Source: Burkholderia sp. BCC0506 (GTDB taxonomy: Bacteria; Pseudomonadota; Gammaproteobacteria; Burkholderiales; Burkholderiaceae). Taken from it: 64,000 nucleotides of DNA. Made by a program: the position numbers and the translations under genes. The notes beneath the pieces are model-generated. The model was not told the origin of the DNA. It saw only the letters and a program-made list of their open reading frames with translations, and searched no databases. Below, one piece after another: positions 46,603 through 56,262 of this stretch. Location: the NCBI RefSeq assembly GCF_902833145.1, contig NZ_CADFEN010000011.1:186001-250000 (forward strand), in the 5' to 3' direction. Position 1 is the stretch's first letter; the number at the start of each line of letters is the position of its first letter.

Positions 46603-47670
46603 CTAGCGCGCGTCGAATCCGCCGGTGCCCACCGGTGTTGGCGGCGTCGGCGGCGCATCGATCTCGACCCGGTTCTTGCCTTCGTGTTTCGCGCGATAGA
46701 GCGCGCGGTCGGCGGCCTCGATGAGGAGGGTCGTCGGCAGGCCGGCCGCGGGCACGATGCTCGCGCCGCCGATGCTGATCGTCACGGTGTTGCCGGTCGA
46801 CGAATGCGCGTGCCGCAGCCGCAGCGCCTCGACCGCGAGCCGGATCTTCTCGCCGAGCAGCCGCGCGGCGCCGGGCGACGTGGCCGGCATCACGACCGCG
46901 AATTCCTCGCCGCCGAAGCGCGCGGCGAGATCGCCGGACTGCCCGAGGCAGCGCTCGATCGTCGACGCGATCTGCTTGAGCACGCTGTCGCCGGATACGT
47001 GCCCGTACGTGTCGTTGTACAGCTTGAAGTTGTCGACGTCGATCATCAGCAGCGACAGTTCGCTGCGCTCGCGCGCGCCGCGCCGCCACTCGGCGGCCAG
47101 GTATTCGTCGAGATAGCGGCGGTTCGACAGCCCGGTCAGGCCGTCGGAGTGCGTGAGGCGCCGGAGCTCGAGATTGGCCTCGAGCAGTTGCTGCTGCGAC
47201 TGCCGCAGCGCGCGATAGGCTTCGTCGCGCTGCAGCAGGTTCAGGTACGAGCGCGAGTGGTAGCGGATCCGCGCGACGAGCTCGATGCGATCGGGCAGCT
47301 TGACGAGGTAGTCGTTCGCGCCCGATGCGAACGCCGCGCTCTTGACCACCGGTTCTTCCTGGGTCGACAGCACGATGATCGGCACGTCGCGCGTCGCCGG
47401 ATTCGCGCGGTACGCCCGCACGAGGGTCAGCCCGTCGGTGCCCGGCATCACGAGATCCTGCAGGATCACGGTCGGGCGCGTCTCGATCGCGGTGGCCATC
47501 GCGTCGTCCGAGCGCGGGCAGTAGTGGAAGTCGATGCCTTCCTCGTCGACGAGCGCGCGCCGGATGGCTTCCGCGACGATCGTCTGGTCGTCGACCAGCA
47601 GCACCATCGCCGGCGCGTCGGCGGGCGACGCGGTCGGGCCGCCCGGCGGGCGAGTCAGGTCAATCGTCAT
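46603..47670 (-). CDS. wspR: WspR-like response regulator diguanylate cyclase
   Basis: 355 aa. Receiver domain (residues 20-140: VLLVDDQ, VILQDLVMPGTDG with the phospho-Asp, VLSTQEEP, YLVKLPD), linker coiled coil (RDEAYRALRQSQQQLLEANLELRRL), GGDEF domain with GGEEF near residue 254. The I-site that would be RxxD reads QSGD, so product inhibition is probably lost. Phosphorylation should drive dimerisation and cyclic-di-GMP synthesis. It follows the CheB-like gene by 66 bases on the same strand, as wspF-wspR do in Pseudomonas. Confidence 0.9.
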   Translation of the reverse strand: MTIDLTRPPGGPTASPADAPAMVLLVDDQTIVAEAIRRALVDEEGIDFHYCPRSDDAMATAIETRPTVILQDLVMPGTDGLTLVRAYRANPATRDVPIIVLSTQEEPVVKSAAFASGANDYLVKLPDRIELVARIRYHSRSYLNLLQRDEAYRALRQSQQQLLEANLELRRLTHSDGLTGLSNRRYLDEYLAAEWRRGARERSELSLLMIDVDNFKLYNDTYGHVSGDSVLKQIASTIERCLGQSGDLAARFGGEEFAVVMPATSPGAARLLGEKIRLAVEALRLRHAHSSTGNTVTISIGGASIVPAAGLPTTLLIEAADRALYRAKHEGKNRVEIDAPPTPPTPVGTGGFDAR

Positions 47671-47736
47671 GGTCGAGGCGGGTCGTTGCGGTCGTGGCAG
47701 GGGCAGGCATGGGTGTCGCGCGGGGCATCGTCGGGC

Positions 47737-48741
47737 TCAGATCCGGGCAAGCGCCGCCAGCTCGCCCGCGATGCGCCCGAGCGGCAGGATCGCCCGCGCC
47801 GCGCCGAGCGTCGCGGCTGCCTTCGGCATGCCGTACACCGCGCTGGTCGCCTCGTCCTGCGCGATCGTATGGTAGCCCTTCATCCGCAGCGCCTTCAGGC
47901 CGATCGCGCCGTCGCGGCCCATCCCCGTGAGCAGCACGCCGATCACGCGGCCCGGCCAGTGCTCGGTCAGGCTGTTGAAGAACACGTCGACCGACGGACG
48001 ATACGGCGTGGCGGCCGGTTCCCGCGTGTATTCGAGCGTGCCGGCGCGCGTGATGCGCAGGTGATCGTCGGTCGCGGCGAGCAGCGCGACGCCCGGCTGC
48101 GGGCGGTCGCCTTCGCGCGCGACGCGCACCGTGAGCCGGGTCTGGCCGTCGAGCCATTGCGCCATGCCTTCGGCAAACGCGCGATCGACGTGCTGGACGA
48201 TCACGATCGGCGCATTGAAATCGGCCGGCAGGCTGCCGAGGATCGACGCGAGCGCGCCCGGGCCGCCTGCCGATGCACCGATCGCGATCAGCGGGCCGCC
48301 GCCGTTGCGGGTGCCCGCGCCGGCGACCCGCGTGCCGCCCGGCGCGTCGAGCAGGCGGCCGATCTGGTCGATCTTCGCGAGCAGCAGCCTGGTCGTGTCG
48401 CCGGCCGCGCCGTCGCCGAGCCGCGGCGTGTCGACCGCGTCGAGCGCGCCGGCGCCCATCGCCTCGAACACGCGCCACGCGTTCGCGCCGATGCAGCTCG
48501 TCACGATCAGGATCGCGCACGGTCGTTCGGAGCGCATGATCCGCCGGGTGGCTTCGATCCCGTCGAATTTCGGCATGATCAGATCCATCAGCACGATGTC
48601 GGGCGGTTGCGCGGCGCATAGTTCGACGGCCTGCGCGCCGTCGGTCGCGACCCACAGCACGCGGTGCTCGGGCCGTCGCGCGATCGCGCGGCGCATCGCC
48701 TCGACGGCAAGCGGGAGGTCGTTGACGATGCCGATGTTCAC
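47737..48741 (-). CDS. cheB: CheB-type methylesterase response regulator (WspF-like)
   Basis: 334 aa from a GTG with GGAG ten bases upstream. Receiver domain (IVNDLPLAVEAM, DIVLMDLIMPKFDG), then methylesterase domain with catalytic Ser in IGASAGGPGAL, His in VQHVDRAFAEGMAQWL and Asp in LLTGMGRDGAIGLKALR. CheB and WspF demethylate chemoreceptors when phosphorylated. It pairs with WspR-like, but no receptor, CheW, CheR or CheA gene is adjacent; 459 bases upstream are empty. Confidence 0.9.
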   Translation of the reverse strand: MNIGIVNDLPLAVEAMRRAIARRPEHRVLWVATDGAQAVELCAAQPPDIVLMDLIMPKFDGIEATRRIMRSERPCAILIVTSCIGANAWRVFEAMGAGALDAVDTPRLGDGAAGDTTRLLLAKIDQIGRLLDAPGGTRVAGAGTRNGGGPLIAIGASAGGPGALASILGSLPADFNAPIVIVQHVDRAFAEGMAQWLDGQTRLTVRVAREGDRPQPGVALLAATDDHLRITRAGTLEYTREPAATPYRPSVDVFFNSLTEHWPGRVIGVLLTGMGRDGAIGLKALRMKGYHTIAQDEATSAVYGMPKAAATLGAARAILPLGRIAGELAALARI

Positions 48742-49200
48742 GAGCGGGATTCTCCGGTCGGTTCGTAGTGTTGGAGGTTGGCCGGGTTCATGGAGGGCGC
48801 AGCCGGTTCGGCGCTGCCGGGCGGCATCGGCGGCCGGACGGCGCGGCATTCTTTTCGGTTGGCGACGCCCGAATGCTGTCATGCGGCGCGGGCGGCGGCA
48901 ATCGAAAAATGTGCGCATGATGCCGTTTCAGTGTGTTTCCTCTATGGCGATGCGGCGTTTCCGGCTGGCCACGTGCACAGGCCGCCGAAGCACGCATGTT
49001 ACCGTGCCGGTCTCGACGAAAAGAAAAGCGGAAAACCGGCTGACCGTGCGCGATCCGTCATGCGTCGGCCGCGGGCCGGCCGCCCCGATCGCGACCGGGC
49101 GCGACGGGCCGGCTGCCGGGCACGGCACGGCGCCGGCATGCCGGCCGCGGCGCGGCGCCCGGCCGCGCGCCGGCGGCACGCGGGACGTGCGGCCCCGTCG
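48742..49200. other. Intergenic region, no gene seen
   Basis: 459 bases between two minus-strand genes. It ends with a very GC-rich, partly self-complementary stretch (about 49120-49180, GGCCGCGGCGCGG type) that may fold. Probably contains the promoter of the CheB-WspR pair. No complete small gene could be supported. Confidence 0.5.
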
Positions 49201-49425
49201 TCAATGGCTGCGCGCGTAGCCCTGGATCAGCGCGCGCATCATCCCTTCGACCGTCGCGTCGCGCAGGTCGCTTTCCTGCTCGGCTTCCTCGACGAGCGCG
49301 GCATAGGCGGTCGCGAGCGTCACGCGGTCGACTTCGTGGCGTTGCTCCATCAGCGTCACCATCCCGTCCTTCGCCAGATGAGCGGAGAACGCGCGGCTGC
49401 CGATGGTCTGGAATACGTCAATCAT
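49201..49425 (-). CDS. Small conserved-looking hypothetical protein
   Basis: 74 aa, GGGAGAG before the ATG, so probably real. Hydrophilic, helical: MIDVFQTIGSRAFSAHLAKDGMVTLMEQRH ... VEEAEQESDLRDATVEGMMRALIQGYARSH. No membrane segment or cysteine motif and no family recognised. It is divergent from the DUF969 operon across 271 bases that contain an AT-rich palindrome. Confidence 0.65.
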   Translation of the reverse strand: MIDVFQTIGSRAFSAHLAKDGMVTLMEQRHEVDRVTLATAYAALVEEAEQESDLRDATVEGMMRALIQGYARSH

Positions 49426-49592
49426 GGCGGCTCTCCCGTACGTTGCCGATGCCTTTCAGTTTAGTCGGCGTGCCGGGGCGGCGCCATGCGCGCCGGCCGG
49501 CCCGATTCGTCCGATGAAACGTGACCGGCACACGGTGCGTGCACGGTGCTCGTCGGGTTCAACGTTTACCCGAACCGGCAAATTATCGACTT

Positions 49593-49604
49593 TTTATCGA
49601 TAAA
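49593..49604. promoter_or_regulatory. AT-rich palindrome TTTATCGATAAA, candidate operator
   Basis: Perfect 12-base palindrome 92 bases before the DUF969 start, with a related half (TTATCGAC) just upstream. In this GC-rich genome such an AT palindrome stands out and may bind a regulator of the DUF969-DUF979-DUF2891 operon. Confidence 0.45.
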
Positions 49605-49696
49605 GTCTCGTGTTAGATTTCGCCGTCCGAGCCCGATGCAAACCGGGCCGGCCGCGCGCGGCCGACGTGCCGCGCGTCCAGACACGAGGAGGGGAA

Positions 49697-50386
49697 ATGC
49701 TGGTGCTGATTGGGGTGCCGATCGTCGTGATCGGCTTCGCGCTGCGCTTCAATGCGCTGCTGGTGGTCACGATCGCGGGGCTCGCGACGGGGCTGGCGGG
49801 CGGGCTGAATCTCGTCGACATCGTCAGCGCGTTCGGCAAGGCGTTCGCCGAGAACCGCTACATGGGGCTGATCTGGCTCACGCTGCCGGTGATCGCGCTG
49901 CTCGAGCGCAACGGGCTCAAGGAGCAGGCGAAGCGGATGATCTCGCGCGTGCGGGCGGCCACCACGGGCCGCGTGCTGATGCTGTACTTCGTGCTGCGCC
50001 AGGCGACGGCCGCGCTCGGCCTCACGTCGCTCGGCGGCCACGCGCAGATGGTGCGGCCGCTGATCGCGCCGATGGCCGAGGCCGCCGCGGTCGGCCGGCA
50101 CGGCGAGTTGCCCGAGTCGGTGCGCCAGCAGATCCGCGCGCATGCGTCGGGCGCCGACAACGTCGCCGTGTTCTTCGGCGAGGACATCTTCATCGCGATC
50201 CAGTCGATCCTGCTGATCAAGGGCTTTCTCGAACAGAACGGCATCGCCATCGAGCCGCTGCACCTGTCGGTGTGGGCGATCCCGACCGCCGTCGCCGCGC
50301 TGCTGATCCACTGCACGCGCCTCGCGCTGCTCGATCGCCGGCTCGCACGCGGCTTCGGCCTGGTGAAGCAGGAGGGCGCGCGATGA
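49697..50386 (+). CDS. DUF969 membrane protein
   Basis: 229 aa, AGGAGGGG before the ATG. Several hydrophobic helices (IGVPIVVIGFALRFNALLVVTIAGL, YMGLIWLTLPVIALLE, SILLIKGFL) and the LKEQAKRMISRVRAAT loop. Belongs to DUF969, small transporter-like proteins always found with DUF979. Stop overlaps the DUF979 start by four bases (ATGA). From neighbour patterns in other genomes (as I recall, 5-oxoproline or pyrrolidone-peptide utilisation clusters) the pair may form a transporter; no such enzyme is in this window. Confidence 0.85.
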   Translation: MLVLIGVPIVVIGFALRFNALLVVTIAGLATGLAGGLNLVDIVSAFGKAFAENRYMGLIWLTLPVIALLERNGLKEQAKRMISRVRAATTGRVLMLYFVLRQATAALGLTSLGGHAQMVRPLIAPMAEAAAVGRHGELPESVRQQIRAHASGADNVAVFFGEDIFIAIQSILLIKGFLEQNGIAIEPLHLSVWAIPTAVAALLIHCTRLALLDRRLARGFGLVKQEGAR

Positions 50387-51333
50387 TCGGCCTCGAATCG
50401 CTGTATACGCTCGCGGGGCTGATGTTCGCCGCGTTCGCGTACTTCAACCTGACGGACCGCACGAACCCGCGGCGCGTCGTCAATTTCGCGTTCTGGGCCG
50501 TCTACGCGGTCACGTTCCTGTTCGGCGCGCGGCTGCCGCACTTCGTGACGGGCTGCCTCGCGATCGCGCTCGCGGTGATCGCCGGCTCGGGCAAGCTCGG
50601 GCGCGGCCGGTCCGACGAGGCCGGCGAAGCGGCGGCCGTGCGGCGCGAGACGCTCGCGCAGCGCTTCGGCAACCGGCTGTTCCTGCCCGCGCTGCTGATT
50701 CCGCTCGTCACGCTGATCGGCACGTTCGCGCTGAAGCACGTGCCGTTCGTCGAGCCGAAGAACGTGACGCTGATCTCGCTCGTGCTCGGCACGCTCGTCG
50801 CGTTCGTCGTCGCGCTCGCGATGCTGCGCGATTCGCCCGTGCATGCGCTGAAGGAGGCGCGTCACACGATGGACGCGGTCGGCTGGGCCGCGATCCTGCC
50901 GCAGATGCTCGCCGCGCTCGGCGCGCTGTTCGCGGTGGCGGGCGTCGGCGGCGTGGTGTCGGGGCTCGTGAAGGCGTGGGTGCCGATCGATTCGCCGTTC
51001 GCGGTGGTCGCGGCCTATACGGTCGGCATGGCGCTGTTCACGATGATCATGGGCAACGGCTTCGCCGCGTTTCCGGTGATGACGGCCGGCATCGGCCTGC
51101 CGCTGATCGTCCACCAGTTCCACGGCAACCCGGCGATCATGGGCGCGATCGGGATGCTGAGCGGCTTCTGCGGTACGCTGATGACGCCGATGGCCGCGAA
51201 CTTCAACATCGTGCCCGCGGCGCTGCTCGAACTGAAGGACAAGAACGGCGTGATCAAGACGCAATGGCCGACGGCCGTGCTGCTGCTGGCCGTGAACACG
51301 CTGCTGATGTACGCGTTCGTATTCCGCTTCTGA
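50383..51333 (+). CDS. DUF979 membrane protein
   Basis: 316 aa with about nine hydrophobic helices; TMIMGNGFAAFPVMTAGIGLP and GMLSGFCGTLMTPMAANFNIVPAALLELKDKNGVIKTQWPTA are family marks. Starts inside the DUF969 stop, so both are coupled and probably form one complex in the inner membrane. Such re-entrant GNGFAAFP/GTLMTPM pairs look like the two half-sites of an elevator-type carrier. Substrate not known. Confidence 0.87.
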   Translation: MIGLESLYTLAGLMFAAFAYFNLTDRTNPRRVVNFAFWAVYAVTFLFGARLPHFVTGCLAIALAVIAGSGKLGRGRSDEAGEAAAVRRETLAQRFGNRLFLPALLIPLVTLIGTFALKHVPFVEPKNVTLISLVLGTLVAFVVALAMLRDSPVHALKEARHTMDAVGWAAILPQMLAALGALFAVAGVGGVVSGLVKAWVPIDSPFAVVAAYTVGMALFTMIMGNGFAAFPVMTAGIGLPLIVHQFHGNPAIMGAIGMLSGFCGTLMTPMAANFNIVPAALLELKDKNGVIKTQWPTAVLLLAVNTLLMYAFVFRF

Positions 51334-51352
51334 TTCGATGGACGAGATCCCC

Positions 51353-52375
51353 ATGACCGACCGACTCACCCCCGAACTCGCGTCGAAATTCGCGTCGCTC
51401 GCGCTCGCGCACCTGACCCGCGAATATCCGAACAAGCTCACGCATGCGCTCGCAGGCCCGCACGACGTGCAGGGGCCGCGTGCCTTGCACCCGATCTTCT
51501 ACGGCAGCTACGACTGGCACTCGTGCGTGCACGGCTACTGGCTCGTGCTGCGCGTGCTCGAACGCTACCCGGCATTGCCGGAGGCCGAACGCATCGTCGC
51601 GGTCGTCGACGCGCATTTCACCGACGCGAACGTCGCCGGCGAGCGCGCGTATCTCGCGCTGCCGCACAACAGCGGCTTCGAGCGGCCGTACGGCTGGGCG
51701 TGGTTGCTCGCGCTCGCCGCGCAGCTCGAGCGCCTCGCGCTGAAGGGTGTGCTGCCGCAGGCCGCGCGCTGGGCGAAGACGATGGCGCCGCTGGCCGACC
51801 TGTTCGTGTCGCGCTTCGAGACGTTCCTGCCGAAGGCGACCTATCCGCTGCGCGTCGGCACGCACTTCAACACCGCGTTCGCGCTGGCGCTCGCGCTCGA
51901 TTTCGCGCGCGATACGCAGCGCGACGGGCTCGCGGCGCTGATCGTCGATACCGCGAAGCGCTGGCACCTGAACGATGTCGCGTGCCAGGCGTGGGAGCCG
52001 TCGGGCGACGAATTCCTGTCGCCGGCGCTGATGGAGGCCGAGCTGATGCGGCGCGTGCTGCCGGCCGCCGAATTCGACGGCTGGTTCGCGCGCTTCCTGC
52101 CCGATCTCGCGCGCGGCGAGCCGGCGACGCTGTTCGAGCCGGCGACGGTCAGCGACCGCAGCGACGGCAAGATCGCGCACCTCGACGGGCTGAACCTGAG
52201 CCGTGCATGGTGCCAGCGCTCGCTGGCCGGCGCGCTGCCGCAAGGCGATGCGCGGCGCGCGAAGCTGCTCGACGCGGCCGACCGGCATCTCGCGAGCGCG
52301 CTTGCGCACGTGGCGGGCGACTACATGGGCGAGCACTGGCTCGCGACGTTCGCGTTGCTCGCGCTGGACGCGTAG
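51353..52375 (+). CDS. DUF2891 family protein
   Basis: 340 aa from the ATG of MTDRL (GAG upstream); an ATG 15 bases earlier is possible. Helical, soluble: HPIFYGSYDWHSCVHGYWLVLRVLERYP, LPHNSGFERPYGWAW, RVGTHFNTAFALALALDFAR and LAGDYMGEHWLATFALLAL. The conserved His, Trp and Asp in an alpha-barrel-like repeat recall glycoside-hydrolase-type (alpha/alpha)6 folds, but no catalytic pair can be assigned. 19 bases after DUF979, hence third gene of the operon. Confidence 0.85.
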   Translation: MTDRLTPELASKFASLALAHLTREYPNKLTHALAGPHDVQGPRALHPIFYGSYDWHSCVHGYWLVLRVLERYPALPEAERIVAVVDAHFTDANVAGERAYLALPHNSGFERPYGWAWLLALAAQLERLALKGVLPQAARWAKTMAPLADLFVSRFETFLPKATYPLRVGTHFNTAFALALALDFARDTQRDGLAALIVDTAKRWHLNDVACQAWEPSGDEFLSPALMEAELMRRVLPAAEFDGWFARFLPDLARGEPATLFEPATVSDRSDGKIAHLDGLNLSRAWCQRSLAGALPQGDARRAKLLDAADRHLASALAHVAGDYMGEHWLATFALLALDA

Positions 52376-52531
52376 CGCGCCATCGGGCTCTCGCCGGCGC
52401 GATTGCCTTTGCGTCGTGCGCAACACCGCTTTCCACGACGGCGCCGACGCGCGACGGCGGCGACTCGCTACACTGCCGTACCGGTTGGACGGGCCCCGGC
52501 ATCAGGCCCGCGAGCAAGGAGACGGAAGAGG

Positions 52532-53593
52532 ATGGACACCCCACGCGCAGCGGTCGTCACGTACCGCGGTCATGCGATCGAGAACACGCACGTCGCCCAT
52601 GTGGCGGTCGTCGATGCACGCGGCCGGTTGCTGGCCCGGTTCGGCGATCCGTTCCGGATGACGCTCGCGCGATCGGCGGCGAAGCCGGCCCAGGCGCTGT
52701 CGGTGATCGAGACGGGCGCGCCGGAACGCTTCGGCTTCGACGACGCGGACATCGCGCTCATGTGCGCGTCGCACAGCAGCGAGGATCGCCACATCGAACG
52801 CACGCGCACGATGCTCGCGAAGGTTGCCGCGCACGAATCCGATCTGCGCTGCGGCGGCCACCCGCCGTTGTCCGATGCGGTGTACCGGTCGTGGATCAAG
52901 CGCGACTACACGCCGACCGGCGTGTGCAGCAACTGTTCGGGCAAGCATGTCGGGATGCTGGCCGGCGCGCAGGCGATCGGCACCGCGATCGCCGATTACC
53001 ATCTGCCCGACCATCCGATGCAGGTGCGCGTGAAGCAGGTGGTGGCCGATGCGTGCGGCCTGCGCGACGACGAAGTCGAGTGGGGCATCGACGGCTGCAA
53101 CCTGCCGACGCCGGCGTTCTCGCTGGACCGGCTGGCGCGCCTGTACGCGTCGCTGGCCGACGGCGCGGACGCGGTGGAAGCCGGCGGTGCGCTCACCGAT
53201 CGCGTGCGCGCACTGGCGCGCATCCATCGTGCGATGACCGCCCATCCGGAACTGGTGGCGGGCGAAGGGCGCTATTGCACGGTGCTGATGAACGCGTTCG
53301 GCGGGCAGGTGGTCGGCAAGCTCGGCGCCGATGCGTGCTACGGAATCGGCGTGCGCGCGTCGGAACGCACGCGGCAGCTCGGCGCGGACGGGGCGCTCGG
53401 CATCTCGGTGAAGATCGAGGACGGCAATCTCGACGTGCTGTATATGGTCGTCAGCGAAATCCTCGAGCGGCTGCAGATCGGCACGGCCGGGCAGCGCGCG
53501 CAACTGGCCGGCTTCCACCGGCCGCGGATGCTCAACACGCAGGGCGTCGAGTTCGGGCACGCGACCTTTCCGTTCGAATTGCAGGCGGCCTGA
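52532..53593 (+). CDS. L-asparaginase, Rhizobium etli type (ReAII-like)
   Basis: 353 aa. Catalytic Ser-x-x-Lys in LARSAAKPAQAL near residue 46, metal/thiol site Cys-Ser-Gly-Lys in CSNCSGKHVGM and Cys in GIDGCNLPTPAF, with the middle ASHSSEDRH. These are the residues of the zinc-containing R. etli asparaginase class, unrelated to E. coli enzymes. Hydrolyses asparagine to aspartate plus ammonia in the cytosol. Convergent with the LysR gene that also faces aspA-ansP, so the genes form one asparagine-to-fumarate module. Confidence 0.9.
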   Translation: MDTPRAAVVTYRGHAIENTHVAHVAVVDARGRLLARFGDPFRMTLARSAAKPAQALSVIETGAPERFGFDDADIALMCASHSSEDRHIERTRTMLAKVAAHESDLRCGGHPPLSDAVYRSWIKRDYTPTGVCSNCSGKHVGMLAGAQAIGTAIADYHLPDHPMQVRVKQVVADACGLRDDEVEWGIDGCNLPTPAFSLDRLARLYASLADGADAVEAGGALTDRVRALARIHRAMTAHPELVAGEGRYCTVLMNAFGGQVVGKLGADACYGIGVRASERTRQLGADGALGISVKIEDGNLDVLYMVVSEILERLQIGTAGQRAQLAGFHRPRMLNTQGVEFGHATFPFELQAA

Positions 53594-53618
53594 ACGCCGT
53601 CGCCGCGCCGCGGCCGCC

Positions 53619-53642
53619 GGCCCGCGATCCGGCCCGCGATCC
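53619..53642. repeat. Tandem 12-base repeat GGCCCGCGATCC x2
   Basis: Two exact, adjoining copies between the convergent asparaginase and LysR genes. The flanking GGGCC can pair with it. No known element. Confidence 0.6.
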
Positions 53643-53662
53643 GGGCCGCGCGTCGGCGCGGG

Positions 53663-54637
53663 CTACGCGCGTGCGTCGCGAATCTTCGCGAGTTCGCGCT
53701 CCGACAGCTCGCCGATCTGCGCGAGGTGTTCCGCGAGAAAATCCTTCAGCACCCGCAGCTTCGCCGAGCTGCGCCGGTTCGCCAGGTACGCGATGTAGAT
53801 GTATTCGCCGGTCAGCCGGTTGTGCAGCCGGTAGCGCGGCAGCACGGCCTCGAGCTGGCCGCTCGCGAGCAGGTCGCGCACCAGCCAGATCTCGAATTCC
53901 GCGATGCCGAGCCCCGCGCAGGTCGCCTCCAGCAGCAGCTCCGAATGGTCGGTGACGAGATTGCCGGCCGGCAGCACGCTGTGCCGCGTGTCGCCCCTCA
54001 CGAGATCCCAGCGCGGATCGCCTTCCGGGTGCACGTAGCGCAGGCAGTTGTGGTGCTTCAGGTCGTCCGGCGTTGCCGGGCGACCGCAGCGCTCGAGGTA
54101 GCCGGGCGTCGCGCACAGGATGCTGTCGTTGCGCGACAGCCGGTGGACGACCAGGTTGTCCAGGTAATTCTCGCCTTCGTGGATGTCGAGGTCGAAGCCG
54201 CCGGCCACGAGGTCGTTGTGGTTGTCGGTGAGCCGCACGTCGAGCTGGATCGTCGGATAGCGTGCCAGGAACGGCGCGATCAGCGGCGCGAGATGACGGC
54301 GGCCGAACGCGACCGGCGCGGTGAGCTTCAGCGGGCCGCTCGGCTGCGCATTCAGCTCGGCGACGACGCGCAGCGTGTCGTCGAGATCGGCGATCAGCGT
54401 GACCGCGCGTTCCAGGTAGATATGACCGGCTTCGGTGAGCGTCACGCTGTGCGTCGAGCGGTGCAGCAGCGCGACGCCGAGCGCCTCCTCGATCGCCGTC
54501 ACCTTGCGCGCGACGGTCGACGTCGACACGTGCATCTCCTTCGCGACCGCCGAAAAACTCCCCGTTTCGACCACGCGCACGAACGCGCGCATCGCGCCCA
54601 GATGATCGATGCCGGTTTCTCTCGCGCCTTTTTTCAT
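53663..54637 (-). CDS. LysR-family transcriptional regulator of the asparagine/aspartate module
   Basis: 324 aa from [49 protein letters not shown] (residues 16-54), effector domain with [26 protein letters not shown] and a C-terminal [18 protein letters not shown]. Divergent from aspA across 141 bases and convergent with the asparaginase. Likely controls both, with asparagine or aspartate as the signal; this rests on position only. Confidence 0.88.
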   Translation of the reverse strand: MKKGARETGIDHLGAMRAFVRVVETGSFSAVAKEMHVSTSTVARKVTAIEEALGVALLHRSTHSVTLTEAGHIYLERAVTLIADLDDTLRVVAELNAQPSGPLKLTAPVAFGRRHLAPLIAPFLARYPTIQLDVRLTDNHNDLVAGGFDLDIHEGENYLDNLVVHRLSRNDSILCATPGYLERCGRPATPDDLKHHNCLRYVHPEGDPRWDLVRGDTRHSVLPAGNLVTDHSELLLEATCAGLGIAEFEIWLVRDLLASGQLEAVLPRYRLHNRLTGEYIYIAYLANRRSSAKLRVLKDFLAEHLAQIGELSERELAKIRDARA

Positions 54638-54778
54638 TCGATTCTCGCTGTTGCGTCCCACGCAAAACCGCTTTCGATAATACAGAAGGGAGCTTGTTTT
54701 TGCAAAGGCATAGAATGCGAACCCGTCGCGTCGGGAAGCGACGGACCACGAGCGGCACGAGACAATCAGGAGGGCACG

Positions 54779-56185
54779 ATGGCAGAGAACGGCTTCCGCG
54801 TCGAAGCGGATCTTTTAGGCAAACGAAGCATTCCGGACACCGCCTATTACGGCGTCCACACGCTGCGCGCGAAAGAGAACTTCGACATTTCGGGCCGCAC
54901 CATTGCGTCGCTGCCGTACCTCGTGATGGCGCTCGCGTCGGTGAAGGAAGCGGCGGCCGATGCCAATTGCGAACTCGGGCTGCTGCCGCGGCCGTACCGC
55001 GATGCGATCGCCGCCGCGTGCGTCGAGATCCGCGAAGGGCGGCTGCACGACCAGTTCGTCGTCGACGTCATCCAGGGCGGCGCCGGCACGTCGACCAACA
55101 TGAACGCGAACGAGGTGATCTGCAACCGCGCGCTCGAAATCATGGGGCACGCGCGCGGGCAGTACGAATACCTGCATCCGAACGAGCACGTCAATCTCGC
55201 GCAGAGCACCAACGACGTGTATCCGACCGCGATCCGGATCGCGACGTGCTTCGCGGTCGAGCACCTGCTCGAAGCGATGGCGCGGCTGCGCGATGCGTTC
55301 GCCGAGCGCGCCGACGCGTTCGCCGGCTTGCTCAAGCTCGGCCGCACGCAGTTGCAGGACGCGGTGCCGATGACGCTCGGCCAGGAATTCTCGACCTACG
55401 CGGTGATGCTCACCGAAGACATCGCGCGGCTGCAGGAGGCCGGCTGGCTGATTCGCGAGATCAACCTCGGCGCGACCGCGATCGGCACGGGCATCACCGC
55501 GCATCCGCAGTACGCGGAGAAGGCGCTGGCCGCGCTGCGCCGCATCACCGGGCTCGACCTGAGCACCGCGCCGAACCTGATCGAGGCGACGCAGGATTGC
55601 GGCGCGTTCGTGCAGGTGTCGGGTGTGCTCAAGCGCATCGCCGTCAAGCTGTCGAAGATCTGCAACGACCTGCGGCTGCTGTCGAGCGGCCCGCGCGCGG
55701 GCTTCGGCGAGATCAACCTGCCGCCCGTGCAGGCCGGCTCGTCGATCATGCCCGGCAAGGTGAACCCGGTGATCCCGGAAGTCGTCAACCAGGTCGCGTT
55801 CGAGGTGTTCGGCAACGACGTGACCATCACCTTCGCGGCCGAGGCCGGCCAGCTTCAGCTCAATGCGTTCGAACCGGTGATCGCGAGCGCGCTGTTCCGC
55901 AGCTTCAGCCACCTGACGGCCGCCTGCACGACGCTCGCGCAGCGGTGCGTGAGCGGCATCACCGCGAATCCCGAGCGGCTGCGCGAAACGATGGAGCGCT
56001 CGGTTGCGCTCGCGACCGCGCTGAACCCGTACATCGGCTACAAGCGCGCGACCGCCGTGGCCGCCGAAGCGCATGCGACCGGCAAGTCGATCCGCGAGGT
56101 CGTGCTGGCGCGCGAACTGATGACCGCCGCACAACTCGACGAAGCGCTGCAACCCGAAGCGCTGATCCGCCCGCGCGCGTTCTGA
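54779..56185 (+). CDS. aspA: Aspartate ammonia-lyase (aspartase)
   Basis: 468 aa, AGGAGGG before the ATG. Fumarase/aspartase superfamily: [34 protein letters not shown], the [19 protein letters not shown] signature loop near residue 325. Converts aspartate reversibly to fumarate and ammonia, tetrameric, cytosolic. It begins the transcript with the AnsP-like permease (77 bases between). Complements the asparaginase to feed asparagine into the TCA cycle. Confidence 0.95.
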   Translation: MAENGFRVEADLLGKRSIPDTAYYGVHTLRAKENFDISGRTIASLPYLVMALASVKEAAADANCELGLLPRPYRDAIAAACVEIREGRLHDQFVVDVIQGGAGTSTNMNANEVICNRALEIMGHARGQYEYLHPNEHVNLAQSTNDVYPTAIRIATCFAVEHLLEAMARLRDAFAERADAFAGLLKLGRTQLQDAVPMTLGQEFSTYAVMLTEDIARLQEAGWLIREINLGATAIGTGITAHPQYAEKALAALRRITGLDLSTAPNLIEATQDCGAFVQVSGVLKRIAVKLSKICNDLRLLSSGPRAGFGEINLPPVQAGSSIMPGKVNPVIPEVVNQVAFEVFGNDVTITFAAEAGQLQLNAFEPVIASALFRSFSHLTAACTTLAQRCVSGITANPERLRETMERSVALATALNPYIGYKRATAVAAEAHATGKSIREVVLARELMTAAQLDEALQPEALIRPRAF

Positions 56186-56262
56186 CACCGGCCGCGCTCG
56201 CGGCCGTACCGAAAGCGCCCCTGCGCGGGGCGCGACACATCAACAAACGACGGAGACTCACG

